Notes: generated by a model from the sequence alone, not told the origin. 64,000 nt of DNA from CBDFGQ01 sp965247295 (GCA_965247295.1 CBDFGQ010000008.1:124001-188000), one strand, 5' to 3'; positions 32,913-42,653 are shown, numbered from the stretch's first letter. Numbers and translations: made by a program.

Positions 32913-33467
32913 ATGGCCCAACAGATGCCCAACCCGATCGAGCTTTACGAGGCCGCCGCGCAGGGGTTCCGCCAGACCCTCTCTGCGATAAAGGAAGACC
33001 AGATGAGCAACTCCACCCCGTGTGCCGAGTGGAACGTCCAGGCCTTGATTAACCATAACATCAAGGTCGCCGGATTTGCCCACGGGGTAATGCTGGAGAA
33101 CATCACCGTAAACTCGTTGGATGTCGCTGGCCCCCTGCCGGCGGAGGGTGCGGTGGCCGCGCTTGATGCCGGCGTGGCCCGGGTGCTGGAGTTGATTAAG
33201 GCCGCAGGGTCCGCCGAAACGCAGATAAATACGCCCTTCGGAGCGATGACGCGAGTCCAGTTCCTAATGGCCCCCTTCCTGGACCTGCTGGTACACAAGT
33301 GGGACCTTGCCAAGGGTACGGGCCAGAGCACCACCCTGGACAGTGGACTGGTGGAGGCGTGCTTCGGGGCGTTCGAGCCGCAAATGGCAGGGATGCGCCA
33401 GATGGAGGAGGGTGGCGTTCACTTCTTCGGTCCGGAGGTCCAGGTACCGCTCAGCGCCAGCACGTAG
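32913..33467 (+). CDS. TIGR03086-like DinB/maleylpyruvate-isomerase-fold protein
   Basis: About 184 residues. PIELYEAAAQGFRQTLSAI, STPCAEWNVQALINHNI and FLDLLVHKWDLAKGTG are the conserved blocks of the TIGR03086 metal-binding family, a DinB-like four-helix bundle related to mycothiol-dependent maleylpyruvate isomerase. The metal ligands in this fold are His residues; His54 region NHNI and HKWD fit. The thiol cofactor and reaction are unknown. AAGGAGG stands ahead of the start. Confidence 0.8.
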   Translation: MAQQMPNPIELYEAAAQGFRQTLSAIKEDQMSNSTPCAEWNVQALINHNIKVAGFAHGVMLENITVNSLDVAGPLPAEGAVAALDAGVARVLELIKAAGSAETQINTPFGAMTRVQFLMAPFLDLLVHKWDLAKGTGQSTTLDSGLVEACFGAFEPQMAGMRQMEEGGVHFFGPEVQVPLSAST

Positions 33468-33644
33468 GACAGGCTGATCGGTATCATGGGGCGCAATCCG
33501 TAAGCCCAGATCGCTGCGTCCGCGTATCAACGCCCCGAGATGGAGTGTAAGTAAGGGAGAGCGCGCCTCGGTCTAATTCGCTGATTTGGCAGGCGGCAGG
33601 TGCTTGGCGACGATCAGGATTACAGGGAAGGGTGTCGCGCCGAG

Positions 33645-34076
33645 TCAGTTGGTGGATGTGGCGTACCGGGTAATCTCGGCCAGGGGCAGCTCCCTTATCG
33701 TGTCCTTGTCATAACGTAGGGATACCGTCTCCTTCATGCGATGACCGACGACTACCCTGGCATCGCCGAAGGGGGTTCCCACCTCCTCGCCTATCTTCGG
33801 TAGGGCCTGGTTGATGGCCAGGTACTGCTCGTACTCGTACTTCAGGCACCAGCGCAGGCGCCCGCACTGCCCGGCCAGGCCCTGCCCCCTGTCCGTTTGC
33901 ACTATGGCGTAGTTGTTGGGACGTAGCTCCAGTTCGCTGGCGTCGCAGTAGTAGACCCTCTCGGCGCATCTGAATCGTACGCTTACCACTCTTGTGCAGG
34001 AAATCCCCATCCCCGACTCCCCAGGCTCTAGGCCCTGGCCGTGCATTTGTGGGGGCGAGTAGAACAACGCCTCCAT
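33645..34076 (-). CDS. PSP1/RicT-family protein with a large internal deletion
   Basis: 143 residues, likely starting at the Met in MGISCTRVVSVRFRC. The N-terminal PSP1 strand pair (VVSVRFRCAERVYYCDASEL) is followed after only about 25 residues by the family's C-terminal block (LAGQCGRLRWCLKYEYEQYL, ALPKIGEEVGTPFGDARVVV). Normal RicT/YaaT proteins are near 270 residues; the missing 120-150 residues hold the GxCGRPLCC motif that helps bind Fe-S clusters. The junction is in frame. RicT acts with RicA/RicF on RNase Y and phosphorelay in Bacillus. This form may be non-functional or a reduced variant. Confidence 0.65.
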   Translation of the reverse strand: MEALFYSPPQMHGQGLEPGESGMGISCTRVVSVRFRCAERVYYCDASELELRPNNYAIVQTDRGQGLAGQCGRLRWCLKYEYEQYLAINQALPKIGEEVGTPFGDARVVVGHRMKETVSLRYDKDTIRELPLAEITRYATSTN

Positions 34077-34322
34077 AGGGCGTCAATGGACTGGGCGCCA
34101 GGGACATTGGGGGCGGGCGCATACTCAAGAGCCAACCAGGATGAACCATATCTCACGCCGAACCACGTCAAGCTCGCTCTGCGGGTAGCGGAGCCAGGGG
34201 CTATAATGCGGCTGAGGAATGCCTCTTGTGCTGAAGGCCCTGGCTCCCATTGAGATAATCGTAACCCGCCGAACCTCCGGCTGCCTAAGACCGGCTGGGG
34301 ATGTGCCCCGTGTCCAGGAGGC

Positions 34323-35630
34323 GTGGCCTCCGTGTTGAGAGTGGGATGGCAGGGACGCCTCGCCCGGTCACTCCCCTTTTACTACGGATGGGTCGTCCTT
34401 GCCGCCAGTGCAGGGTCCAGCCTATCTGCCCGGCCGGTGATGTCGGTGGCGACGCTTTCTGTGTTCCTGGTGCCTATGACCGACGAGTTCGGCTGGTCGC
34501 GTGGCCTGTTCTCTGCCGCGGTTAGCCTTGGGGGGGTCTGCGCCGTGGCGGTGTCGCCCCTCGTGGGCTTGTGGATCGATCGTCACGGCTCAGGCGTAGT
34601 GGTCGCTGTGGGCGGTGCCATAGCTGGTGCCTGCGCCCTGGGGCTATCACTGGTGACTCAGTCCTGGTCCTTCTATGCCCTGTACGTGCCCGGTCGAATG
34701 GCATTCGCCAGCCCCATTGAGCTGGGCACATCCACGGCGGTAAGTAACTGGTTCATTCGTCGGCGCGCCTGGGCGCTGGGGCTCCTCAACGTCAGCCAGG
34801 GCACGGGGCTGGCGGCGATGCCGATGGTGGCGCAGCTGATCATAGCTGGTTGGGACTGGCGTACTGCCTGGGTCTGGCTAGGCGTCTACACCCTCGCCCT
34901 GGGCGTACTGCCGGCACTGCTGATTGCCCGGCGGCCTGAGGACTTGGGACTGGAAGCGGACCCACAGCCTTCTGGACCTCGAAAGGGTGGAGAGATCGCG
35001 TCTGCGTCTGGCGGCTCCAGTGAGTCCGGAACGCAGGTTGAACGAAATTTCACCCTCAGGCAGGCGTTGAATACCCGTGCCTTCTGGCTCCTGGCGGCCT
35101 TCTCTGCGGGAGGGTTCATGGTGCAGGCGGGGGTCAGCCTGCATCAGGCGGCCAACTACGTTCACCAGGGCCTATCGGGCTCCGCGGCTGCCCTGACGGT
35201 AAGTACCTTCGCCTTCTCGCAGGTGCCGGGTGGTCTGCTCTGGTCCAGCCTTGGGCGCCGTGTACCCATTCGCTATCTTCTGGCCCTTTCAGGCTGTATG
35301 GTGGGTACGGGCGCCTTTGGAGCGTCCGTAAGCACGAACCTGATTGAGGGGCTGTTATCTGCCGCCGCCCTGGGCGTTGGAGTGGGCGGCCTGCACGTGC
35401 TCCTCAGGCTAACGTGGGCCGACTATTACGGGAGGCGGTACCTGGGCAGTATACGGGGCGTGACTCAGCCCGTGCAGATAGCGGGCCAGGCCGTGGGGCC
35501 TATAATGGCCGGGGTAATGTACGATGTCATGGATAGCTACCGGGTCGCCTTCGTCCTGTTTGGCGCCGTAGCAGTCCTGGTCGGCGTGCTCGTGTTGTAT
35601 GCCCGTCCCCCGGCCCTTGAAGAGTCCTAG
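34323..35630 (+). CDS. major facilitator superfamily transporter (MCT/OFA-like)
   Basis: 435 residues with twelve predicted membrane helices. The opening FYYGWVVLAASAGSSLSARPV and TDEFGWSRG with GLWIDRHG (loop 2-3 motif A) is typical of oxalate/formate-antiporter and monocarboxylate-type MFS proteins. The central cytoplasmic loop is Gly/Ser-rich (residues 215-240). It probably carries organic anions, in keeping with the CoA-transferase-rich metabolism here, but the substrate is inferred from the family only. Confidence 0.85.
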   Translation: MASVLRVGWQGRLARSLPFYYGWVVLAASAGSSLSARPVMSVATLSVFLVPMTDEFGWSRGLFSAAVSLGGVCAVAVSPLVGLWIDRHGSGVVVAVGGAIAGACALGLSLVTQSWSFYALYVPGRMAFASPIELGTSTAVSNWFIRRRAWALGLLNVSQGTGLAAMPMVAQLIIAGWDWRTAWVWLGVYTLALGVLPALLIARRPEDLGLEADPQPSGPRKGGEIASASGGSSESGTQVERNFTLRQALNTRAFWLLAAFSAGGFMVQAGVSLHQAANYVHQGLSGSAAALTVSTFAFSQVPGGLLWSSLGRRVPIRYLLALSGCMVGTGAFGASVSTNLIEGLLSAAALGVGVGGLHVLLRLTWADYYGRRYLGSIRGVTQPVQIAGQAVGPIMAGVMYDVMDSYRVAFVLFGAVAVLVGVLVLYARPPALEES

Positions 35631-35645
35631 GCCGGGCCCCGACCG

Positions 35646-36902
35646 CTACAGCCGCCGTAGGCGCGGCATCAGTATTCCCAGAGCCAGACCCAGGGCGGCG
35701 AGGCCCAGGCCGTTGGCCAGTAGAGCCAAGCGGGCGCCGGTGGCTCCAGCGAGGTACCCCATCTCCAGCTGCCCCGCGGGCGCCGTGCCGATGGCCACCA
35801 CCCAGGAGCCCATGGCGCGTCCCCGCTGCTGGTTGGGAACGCTGAGCTGGATCAGGGTGTGGTGCAGGATATCGGTAGCTGAGGCCATCATGTTTATAAA
35901 GGCGACGAACACCAAGGCCATCCAGAAATTAGGTGACTGGGAAAGGAGTACAATCCCCCCGCCGAACATGCTCACCGCTGCCAGCAGCAGTATCCCTTTA
36001 CGTCGGAGTTCACCGAGAGCCGTCAAAGCGAAGACCGCCAGTGCTCCCCCAGAGAACCGCAGCGCGGTTAGCACACCCAAGCCTGCGGCACCTACGTGCA
36101 GCACGTCCCTGGCCAGGACCGGTAGAAGGACCTGGTGGGAGAACCCCAAGGTCTCGGCCGCCGCGGTGGTGAGCATAAGCGATAGCAACACCCTATTGGT
36201 CTTCAACGACCCGAGGTAGTTACGGAGGTTCTGCACTAGGGGTTCCCGTAATCGTGGCACGGCCTCTCCGGCACTTCGGAGTCCGAACAAGAGCAGTGCC
36301 CCCAGCCCGTAACTGATGCTCATGACCAGGAATGCAGATCCCGGGCCCACCCACTGAATGAGTGCCCCCGATAGTAAAGCGCCGGTGACCCCGCCTGTAA
36401 GCTGGGCCAGGAAGACCAGGGCGATCCCGTTTACCGCCCTTTCGGGCCCCACGATGTCATAGATGTATGGCTCCCGAGCCGTCAGGTAGGAGGCGTGTGT
36501 GCTTCCCAGTAGGACGGCTGACATCATCAGATGCCACACCTCCAGCCGGTCTGCCAGGAGAAGGAGAGACAGCAGCAGGGAAACCAGCGCGGATGCGCCC
36601 GCAGCAACACGCATTAGGACCCTGCGGTCCACGCGGTCGGCGACCGAGCCAGCGGCGAAGCCCACTATGAGGTTGGGCGCCGAGTGAAGGGCGAATATTA
36701 CCCCGACCATGCCACTCGAGTCGGTTCTGTCGAATACCAGCCAGCCCATCAACAAGAATTGCATCCCCAGCCCAAGCTGGTTCCAGACAGTGCACCCCCA
36801 TAGCACCCGAAAGTCGGCGGAGCGCAGCGGAGCGACCATCCGCCCATAGCGGGACCGCTGGAAGGCTAGCTGGCGATCATGTGGTATCTCAGTACCGGCC
36901 AT
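35646..36902 (-). CDS. major facilitator superfamily transporter (DHA3/exporter-like)
   Basis: About 418 residues from ATG 36902 (MAGTEIPHDRQ); the longer frame to 37070 has a non-homologous Arg/Pro-rich start. PLRSADFRVLWGCTVWNQLG and GSVADRVDRRVLMR match the DHA3 group of proton-linked drug or siderophore exporters (EntS/MefA type). Twelve hydrophobic segments. It is convergent with the MFS gene at 34323, 15 bases apart. Confidence 0.85.
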   Translation of the reverse strand: MAGTEIPHDRQLAFQRSRYGRMVAPLRSADFRVLWGCTVWNQLGLGMQFLLMGWLVFDRTDSSGMVGVIFALHSAPNLIVGFAAGSVADRVDRRVLMRVAAGASALVSLLLSLLLLADRLEVWHLMMSAVLLGSTHASYLTAREPYIYDIVGPERAVNGIALVFLAQLTGGVTGALLSGALIQWVGPGSAFLVMSISYGLGALLLFGLRSAGEAVPRLREPLVQNLRNYLGSLKTNRVLLSLMLTTAAAETLGFSHQVLLPVLARDVLHVGAAGLGVLTALRFSGGALAVFALTALGELRRKGILLLAAVSMFGGGIVLLSQSPNFWMALVFVAFINMMASATDILHHTLIQLSVPNQQRGRAMGSWVVAIGTAPAGQLEMGYLAGATGARLALLANGLGLAALGLALGILMPRLRRL

Positions 36903-37128
36903 CGCATGGAGCCTCTCCAAAGATCGTTGTGGGAGGGCCCCACACAACCTCAAGTCGTCGTGAGGAGCCCACCCTGGCCTGTCGGGTCTCTCCAAAGGAG
37001 GAGTAACGGTGGTCCGAGGGGCATCCCCACCCTCTGCGGCGCACGGGAGCCTAGAAAGGCGCTCTCGCATGTGAGGCGCCGGGCTACGTCTGGATGGTGC
37101 GTGTCAGCGGCGTTCGGTCGGCCCAGTG

Positions 37129-38562
37129 CTACTCGCCGGCTATGGCGTACAGCTTACCGTCATGGGAGGCCACGTAGATGGTGTCTCCCGCCACTATGGG
37201 ACTGGCCGAAATCTTACCTCCCGTCTTAAAGTCCCATAGCACTTCGCCGGTATGGGCGTTCAGTCCCAATAATGTGCCGTCCTCGGAGCCGAGGATGAGG
37301 GTTGCCCCGGCCACAATGGGGGCGGAGCTGATGTCAACGTTAAGCTGGGTACTCCACCTCTCCTCGCCGGTAGCGGCGTTCAAGGCGAAGACCTTGCCCT
37401 GGATGTTGCCAACATAGACCATGTCGTGGGCAATGGCTGGAGAGTGCATCAGGGTGCCGCCCACCTTCCTGCCCCAAACGGTACCCTTTTGCTCGGGTGG
37501 CTTGGACAGGATACCCCATAGAAACAGGTTTGTCTTCCAATACATTATGGCCCGCTCAAAGGGATAGGTGATGGCCCCGCGGTCTACGGCCCATACCTTG
37601 CCGCCCTGGGTCACGAAGTAGGCCAGGTCCCCGTGGATGGTGGGGCCGCCCCGGAGATTCATCCCCACGCTGCCCGCGCCCGTGTCGTACACGAGCCGCT
37701 TGCGGCCGGTATTTGTATCTATGATGTGAACGAGACTCTCCTCGTTAGTCACGACGACAGCGTCGTCGGCGAAGGCCACGGGCTCTACTACCCTATGCAC
37801 GGTGTCGAATGTCCACCGCTTCCGTCCAGTGGCGGCATCCAGAGCGTACAGCTTGCCGTTTCCCGCGCCGACGTATACGCTGCCATCGACCACATGGGGC
37901 GAGGCGAGCACGGGAAACTGCATGTCCACCTCCCAGGCCAGGGCGCCAGACTCCCGGTCCAGCCCGACGACGTGGCTGGGCCTGACCGCCGCGATCACCA
38001 GGTCGCCCGCTACGGCCGGGCTGGAGGAGGCGGGGAAGCCTGCCGAGAAGCCTCTGCCGTACTCCCACACCAGCTCGCCGGTACGCCGGTCCAGCGCAAC
38101 GGTGAGTCCCTCCTGTGTGGTGAGGTAGACTCGGTTCCCAGCAACGGCGGGCGAAGAGAGGAGGGGCTGGGACGTGTCGTGGACCCACTTCACGCTGCGA
38201 GGGTGCGGCGCTGGCTCGGGAGTGAACTTGGCGTTGTCCGCGGTGCGCCCTGCCTGGGCCCACTCTCCGGCGTTGAGGCTGGCGTTCACCGTGGTAACGG
38301 CCCCGGGAGGATTGGGCCCCAGATTAAAGAAGACCAGCACTCCCCATGTGGTCAAGCCTATGGCCAGGACGAAGAGGAGCATGTAGCGCAGCAGGCGGCT
38401 ACGTAAGAGGCCTAACCTGAACCTGCGAGCAGCTTTGACGCCCTCGCTCTGGCTGACCCCTGTGACCCCCCTGAGGAGAAGCCAACAGCTACTGCACTTG
38501 TCTCTACCGTCGTCTGGATTTATGTGCCCGCAGTGGCGGCACACAAGGACGCGTTGGGCCAA
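37129..38562 (-). CDS. membrane-anchored PQQ-type beta-propeller protein with zinc ribbon
   Basis: 477 residues. An N-terminal zinc ribbon (CRHCGHINPDDGRDKCSSC) is followed by one membrane helix (YMLLFVLAIGLTTWGVLVFF, residues 60-79) and an outer domain built of PQQ/YVTN-type propeller blades (SSPAVAGNRVYLTTQEGLT, ALDAATGRKRW, ALNAATGEERW, DGKLYAIAG). Blade repeats without the full PQQ-enzyme active site suggest a BamB-like or structural role rather than a dehydrogenase. The zinc ribbon inside and propeller outside are an uncommon pairing. No linked partner. Confidence 0.8.
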   Translation of the reverse strand: MAQRVLVCRHCGHINPDDGRDKCSSCWLLLRGVTGVSQSEGVKAARRFRLGLLRSRLLRYMLLFVLAIGLTTWGVLVFFNLGPNPPGAVTTVNASLNAGEWAQAGRTADNAKFTPEPAPHPRSVKWVHDTSQPLLSSPAVAGNRVYLTTQEGLTVALDRRTGELVWEYGRGFSAGFPASSSPAVAGDLVIAAVRPSHVVGLDRESGALAWEVDMQFPVLASPHVVDGSVYVGAGNGKLYALDAATGRKRWTFDTVHRVVEPVAFADDAVVVTNEESLVHIIDTNTGRKRLVYDTGAGSVGMNLRGGPTIHGDLAYFVTQGGKVWAVDRGAITYPFERAIMYWKTNLFLWGILSKPPEQKGTVWGRKVGGTLMHSPAIAHDMVYVGNIQGKVFALNAATGEERWSTQLNVDISSAPIVAGATLILGSEDGTLLGLNAHTGEVLWDFKTGGKISASPIVAGDTIYVASHDGKLYAIAGE

Positions 38563-38765
38563 GAACCCCCTCCCTCTGGACTTCCCGCCGAAGCTAGTAC
38601 CCTCTACCTAACAGTTTACTCCCATTCAGCGGGCATCTTCCAGCGGAGCTTGGATGTGCTGCTCTAGGTGGCCGCCCATGCTGTGTGGAGGTGCCGCCAC
38701 AACGTGCGTACTCGCTTCCCTGCTGTCTCAGGACCATGGTGCGGGAGGAGCAGCCTATGGGGGCT

Positions 38766-39941
38766 CTACAGCGCCTCTAACAAGGCGGCGATCCGCTCGA
38801 TGCCTTCCACCACCTGCGCCGACGGCGAGCGCATCAGAGCGATGCGAATGTGTCCCTCACCGGAGTCGCCAAAAGCGGCGCCAGGCGTGACCACCACGCC
38901 TTTCCGCTCCACCAATAGCTCGGCCAGTTCACTGGAAGAGTATCGTCCCGGGAATCGAGGGTACACGAAGGTAGCGCCCTGAGGCAGTGGACAATGCACG
39001 CCCGGCACGGCGTTCAACCTCTCGGAGGCCCAGGAGCGTAGCCGCTGGCACTCGTTGCGCCACAGCTCCAGGTGGTCCTGAGGGCCCCGCAAGGCCTCAA
39101 TTCCCGCTTCCTGGACGAATGGGGGAACGAAACTGGCCGTGTGCTGGTGCACCCTTGTCAGCGGTTCCAAGAGGGACGCCGGGCCCACCACGCATCCCAG
39201 CCGCCAGCCGGACATGGCGTAGGCCTTGGTAAACGTGTAGCTGGTGATGGTGCGCTCCCACATTTGGGGCAGGGTGGCCAACGTCAGGTGCCTATGGGAA
39301 TCGTAGACGAAGTACTCGTAGGTCTCGTCGCACACGACCAGCAGGTCATTCTCCAGGGCGACTCGGGCAACCGCCTCCATTTCCTGCTGGGTGTACACGC
39401 GGCCCGTGGGGTTGTTGGGATTATTAATAACCAGCGCCCTGGTCTGTGGGGTAACGTGCTCTTTCAGCGCATCGTACGAAATGAAGTACTCCTCCTCCGC
39501 GCTCAGGGGCACGGCTTTGGCAACCCCTCCTGCTAGCTCTACCTGTTGCCGATAGCTGACCCAGGTCGGCTCGACTAGGAGCACCTCGTCGCCGGGTCCG
39601 ATGTAGGAATTGAGGGCGTAGAATAGGCCCTGCTTGCTGCCGGGGGTTACCAGGATATCGCTCTGTGGGTCGATCTCCAGGCCGTTGCGCGCCGCCAGTT
39701 TCTCGGCCATGGCCTGCCGGAACTCGGGCAGACCGTGGGGCGAGGATATGTTGGTGAGGCCGGACCTGAGCGCCCTGACCCCGGCCTCTACGATGTGGCT
39801 GGGCGTGGTGTGGTACGGACTGGACGGTCCAAGGTCGAATACCTCTTTCCCGTCGCGGGCAAGCTGGCGGGCCCGCTCGCCCGCAGCCAATGTGGCTGCG
39901 GGTTCAACCCGATTCATGCGTGCCGCTTGGTTCATGTGCAT
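38766..39941 (-). CDS. class I/II pyridoxal-phosphate aminotransferase
   Basis: 391 residues from ATG 39941, chosen because GAAGGAATT precedes it and the longer frame has no family-like start. Fold-type I: NNPNNPTGRVY, CDETYEYFVYD, and Schiff-base Lys in YTFTKAYAMSGWRLG; FGDSGEGHIRIALM contains the Arg that binds the substrate carboxylate. It transfers amino groups between an amino acid and a 2-oxoacid, aspartate-type being most likely. It stands alone between the PQQ-propeller gene and the RraA gene, all on the minus strand. Confidence 0.88.
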   Translation of the reverse strand: MHMNQAARMNRVEPAATLAAGERARQLARDGKEVFDLGPSSPYHTTPSHIVEAGVRALRSGLTNISSPHGLPEFRQAMAEKLAARNGLEIDPQSDILVTPGSKQGLFYALNSYIGPGDEVLLVEPTWVSYRQQVELAGGVAKAVPLSAEEEYFISYDALKEHVTPQTRALVINNPNNPTGRVYTQQEMEAVARVALENDLLVVCDETYEYFVYDSHRHLTLATLPQMWERTITSYTFTKAYAMSGWRLGCVVGPASLLEPLTRVHQHTASFVPPFVQEAGIEALRGPQDHLELWRNECQRLRSWASERLNAVPGVHCPLPQGATFVYPRFPGRYSSSELAELLVERKGVVVTPGAAFGDSGEGHIRIALMRSPSAQVVEGIERIAALLEAL

Positions 39942-40124
39942 AATTCCTTCTCCCAAACGGGGGTAATTGTAGTGGTGGCTTCCTATGTCGTCAATAAGGG
40001 CGTCGCTCTGGCAACGTAGGCGCTCTGCTAGCTGGCTATGAGCCCGAAGGAGCCGTGGGTGGGATGTGAACACGGGGCAGAAGCTGTGTGGGACCTGGCG
40101 GCAGGAACCAGACTAACCCCGCGC

Positions 40125-40802
40125 CTATGACGCGCGGCGGCCCTGTTCTTCATAGCGGTGGCGCCTGTGGGCCGTTACTGGGGCCGTGCCGGCCGCGATG
40201 TCCCTCTTGATGCGCTGCTCCATCTCCGAGAGCCGGCGCGCCCACCGCTGGGTCTCGACAATGTCATCCGAGGGTACTACGACGGTACCGTTGACGTCGG
40301 AGAAGACGTAGTCGCCGGGCTGCACCGGCACACCGCCCAGCTCAACACCGATGTTAAATCCTTCAAAGCCTACCCGGCCACGTACCGAGGTGTTGACAAC
40401 CCCCCTGCCGTATACGGCCAGGTGGAGGTCGGCCATCTCGTCCACGTCTCTGGTGGCGCCGTCTATGACACAGCCGGCCATGCCGTAGTGCCTGGCGGAG
40501 AAGGCGGCGATGCCGCCGAAGCTGTTGACCTGGGTCCGCCCGGAGTTGTCGATGACGAGGATGTCCCCGGCGCGACTGGACTGGATCGCCTCGAGGGTGC
40601 CTATGACCGTGGAATAGCTAGCCTGGGGACTGAGCCTCATCGTAAGGGCCGGCCCGGCTATCTTGGGGCAGCCCGGCCAGAGGGGCAGAATGCCCGGGAC
40701 CTGACCCGAGATGCCCAACCTGTCCAGGGCGTCCGAGACGTTGCAGGTAGAGAGACCTTGAAAGGCCGCTGAGACCCGCTGGGTGCTGAGGAGTCCTGCC
40801 AT
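40125..40802 (-). CDS. RraA-family protein (hydroxymethyl-oxoglutarate aldolase-like)
   Basis: 225 residues from ATG 40802; the longer frame would run back through the dinB gene. STCNVSDALDRLGISG, the metal/substrate loop GDILVIDNSGRTQVNSFGG and CVIDGATRDVDE match the RraA/dimethylmenaquinone-methyltransferase-like family. Members are class II aldolases/oxaloacetate decarboxylases or RNase E regulators. The conserved Arg-Asp in the TRDVDE segment supports an aldolase. It lies 35 bases after dinB in the same direction. Confidence 0.85.
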   Translation of the reverse strand: MAGLLSTQRVSAAFQGLSTCNVSDALDRLGISGQVPGILPLWPGCPKIAGPALTMRLSPQASYSTVIGTLEAIQSSRAGDILVIDNSGRTQVNSFGGIAAFSARHYGMAGCVIDGATRDVDEMADLHLAVYGRGVVNTSVRGRVGFEGFNIGVELGGVPVQPGDYVFSDVNGTVVVPSDDIVETQRWARRLSEMEQRIKRDIAAGTAPVTAHRRHRYEEQGRRAS

Positions 40803-40836
40803 CGATGTGCCTCGCTGCTGGGCTAAGTTGAGTATA

Positions 40837-41913
40837 CTATTCGGAGCCAGGTGGCAACAGGGCCAGCTGGTAGTCTGCCTGGAAGTTGCCCACACCCAGG
40901 CCAACCAGGCGATACCTTCTTCCGGGCTGCAGCTGGCGACGGAGAAGCTCTCGAGCCTCTCCCAATATAACCTCCGCATCGTCCGTGGCGGCAGGGAGCG
41001 TCTTCTGCCGGGTGAAGGTGGTGAAGTCGGACAGGCGGAGCTTGACCCACACCGTCCTTCCCTTAAGCCCACCTCGTTGGAGCCGCAGGGTTACCCTGTG
41101 TGCCAGCTCCTCCATCCGCTCGAGTAGTGCAGCTTCCCGGTCCACATCGCTGGCCATGGTTACCTCGGCGCTCACCGACTTGACGTCCCGATGGGGCGTG
41201 ACCTCCTCATCATCTATGCCCACGGACCTGTTCCTCAGCTCGGGTCCGCGCTTGCCGAAGCTCCGGCGCAGCCATATCTCGTCACAGGCGGCAAGCTGAC
41301 CGATGGTAGTGATACCCTCACTCCTCAGCACGGCTGCCGTCTTCGGCCCCACCCCCCACAGGTTGTCGACCTCCAGGGGCGCCAGGAAACTCCGCTCCGC
41401 TCCCGGCTTCACGAGGAGTAGGCCGTCGGGCTTGGCCCTTTGGGAGGCAATCTTTGCCACCGACTTGGAGGTGCCACCTCCGATGGTCACCGCCAGACCC
41501 GTCTCTCGCCGCAGCGCATCTCTGAGGTCGCTCGCTACCTGGCGCACTTGCGCCCGGGCAACCTGCTGGCTGATGTCCAAATAGGCCTCGTCCAGGGAAA
41601 GGGGCTCCACCAGTGGGGTCACTCGCAGGAAGATGTCCATCACCTGGCGGGATAACTCCCGGTACCTGCCAAACCGCGCCGAGACGCGCACCAGGTCGGG
41701 GCAAAGCCGCAAGGCGGTGACCATGGGCATGGCCGAGTGAATTCCGTACTCGCGAGCTGCGTAGGAAGCTGCCGCCACCACCCCACGGCTCTCTGGCGGC
41801 CCCCCCACGACGACGGGTTGCCCTCTGAGCCGTGGGTCGTCCAGCTCCTCTACCGAGGCGTAGAAAGCGTCAAGGTCGGCGTGCAGGATATAGCGCCAGG
41901 TGCCAGTCTCCAC
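40837..41913 (-). CDS. dinB: DNA polymerase IV (Y family)
   Basis: 358 residues. ILHADLDAFYASVEELDDP holds the first catalytic Asp, PLSLDEAYLDIS the Asp-Glu pair, and GVGPKTAAVLRSEGI the helix-hairpin-helix in the thumb. The little-finger domain ends in YQLALLPPG, a QLxLL-type clamp-binding motif, so it should be recruited by the DnaN encoded at 28258. It copies past DNA lesions with low fidelity. No LexA-like box was recognised upstream. Confidence 0.92.
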   Translation of the reverse strand: METGTWRYILHADLDAFYASVEELDDPRLRGQPVVVGGPPESRGVVAAASYAAREYGIHSAMPMVTALRLCPDLVRVSARFGRYRELSRQVMDIFLRVTPLVEPLSLDEAYLDISQQVARAQVRQVASDLRDALRRETGLAVTIGGGTSKSVAKIASQRAKPDGLLLVKPGAERSFLAPLEVDNLWGVGPKTAAVLRSEGITTIGQLAACDEIWLRRSFGKRGPELRNRSVGIDDEEVTPHRDVKSVSAEVTMASDVDREAALLERMEELAHRVTLRLQRGGLKGRTVWVKLRLSDFTTFTRQKTLPAATDDAEVILGEARELLRRQLQPGRRYRLVGLGVGNFQADYQLALLPPGSE

Positions 41914-41960
41914 GAAACCATTCTACCGGAGGAACAGCCTGTCGGTCGACGCCTGGATGG

Positions 41961-42440
41961 TCAGTCCTGGCTGCCCATGGCCACTATCGTCTCCCACTCC
42001 CCTCTGGTAACGGGCATGATGGAGAGGCGCATGCCCCGGCGTACGAGCTGCATGCTTTCCAGTCGAGGGTTGGCCTTGATCTCGGCCAACGTTACCTGCC
42101 GGGCGAAGGCCGTCTCTGCCTGGATATCCACCATGTACCATATGGGGTTTTCGGGTGAGCTTTTGGCGTCGTTGTACTTGGAACCGGGGTCCCACGCGGT
42201 GTTGTCAGGATACGCCGCCCGGACTACCCTTGCGGTACCGACGACCGCGGGTGAGCCGGTGCTGCTGTGGTAGAACAGGACGCCGTCTCCCACCGCCATC
42301 TGGTCACGGATGAAGTTGCGTGCCTGGTAGTTGCGCACACCGTCCCACTCGGAGGTGCGCTCATCCTCGCCCAGAAGGTCGGTGAAGGAATAGGCCGAGG
42401 GCTCGGACTTGAACAGCCAGTATTTTCTCTCTGCCATCAA
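41961..42440 (-). CDS. EVE domain protein
   Basis: 159 residues (ATG 42440, with a second Met next to it). YWLFKSEPSAYSFTDLLGEDE, TSEWDGVRNYQARNFIRDQM and VGDGVLFYHSS are the EVE (PUA-like) signature; the fold reads modified bases in nucleic acids. Many stand-alone copies are housekeeping, while others accompany modification-dependent restriction genes; here the neighbours are dinB and unknown genes, so repair-linked housekeeping is the safer guess. Confidence 0.9.
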   Translation of the reverse strand: MMAERKYWLFKSEPSAYSFTDLLGEDERTSEWDGVRNYQARNFIRDQMAVGDGVLFYHSSTGSPAVVGTARVVRAAYPDNTAWDPGSKYNDAKSSPENPIWYMVDIQAETAFARQVTLAEIKANPRLESMQLVRRGMRLSIMPVTRGEWETIVAMGSQD

Positions 42441-42653
42441 CCTGCACTCCTGTGGTGCCTGCCATCGAGCTCTAGCAGGCTGCTGAAAAACTCTGAGGTC
42501 TACTCAGGACTCAAAGCGGGTCGACGATAAGCGACGCCACATTGCGCTTCCTGCACCAATAGCTCTAAACAAACTATGATATGACGGATATCGTTGGACT
42601 ACTTGACGCTCCACCCACCACGTCTGTACGCCTTGCCCTTTTTCCGCAGCCTG

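Noticed and set aside
42476..42496. CAGGCTGCTGAAAAACT as a transposon end
   Set aside because: The sequence resembles ends of some insertion elements, but no partner repeat or transposase remnant was found nearby.
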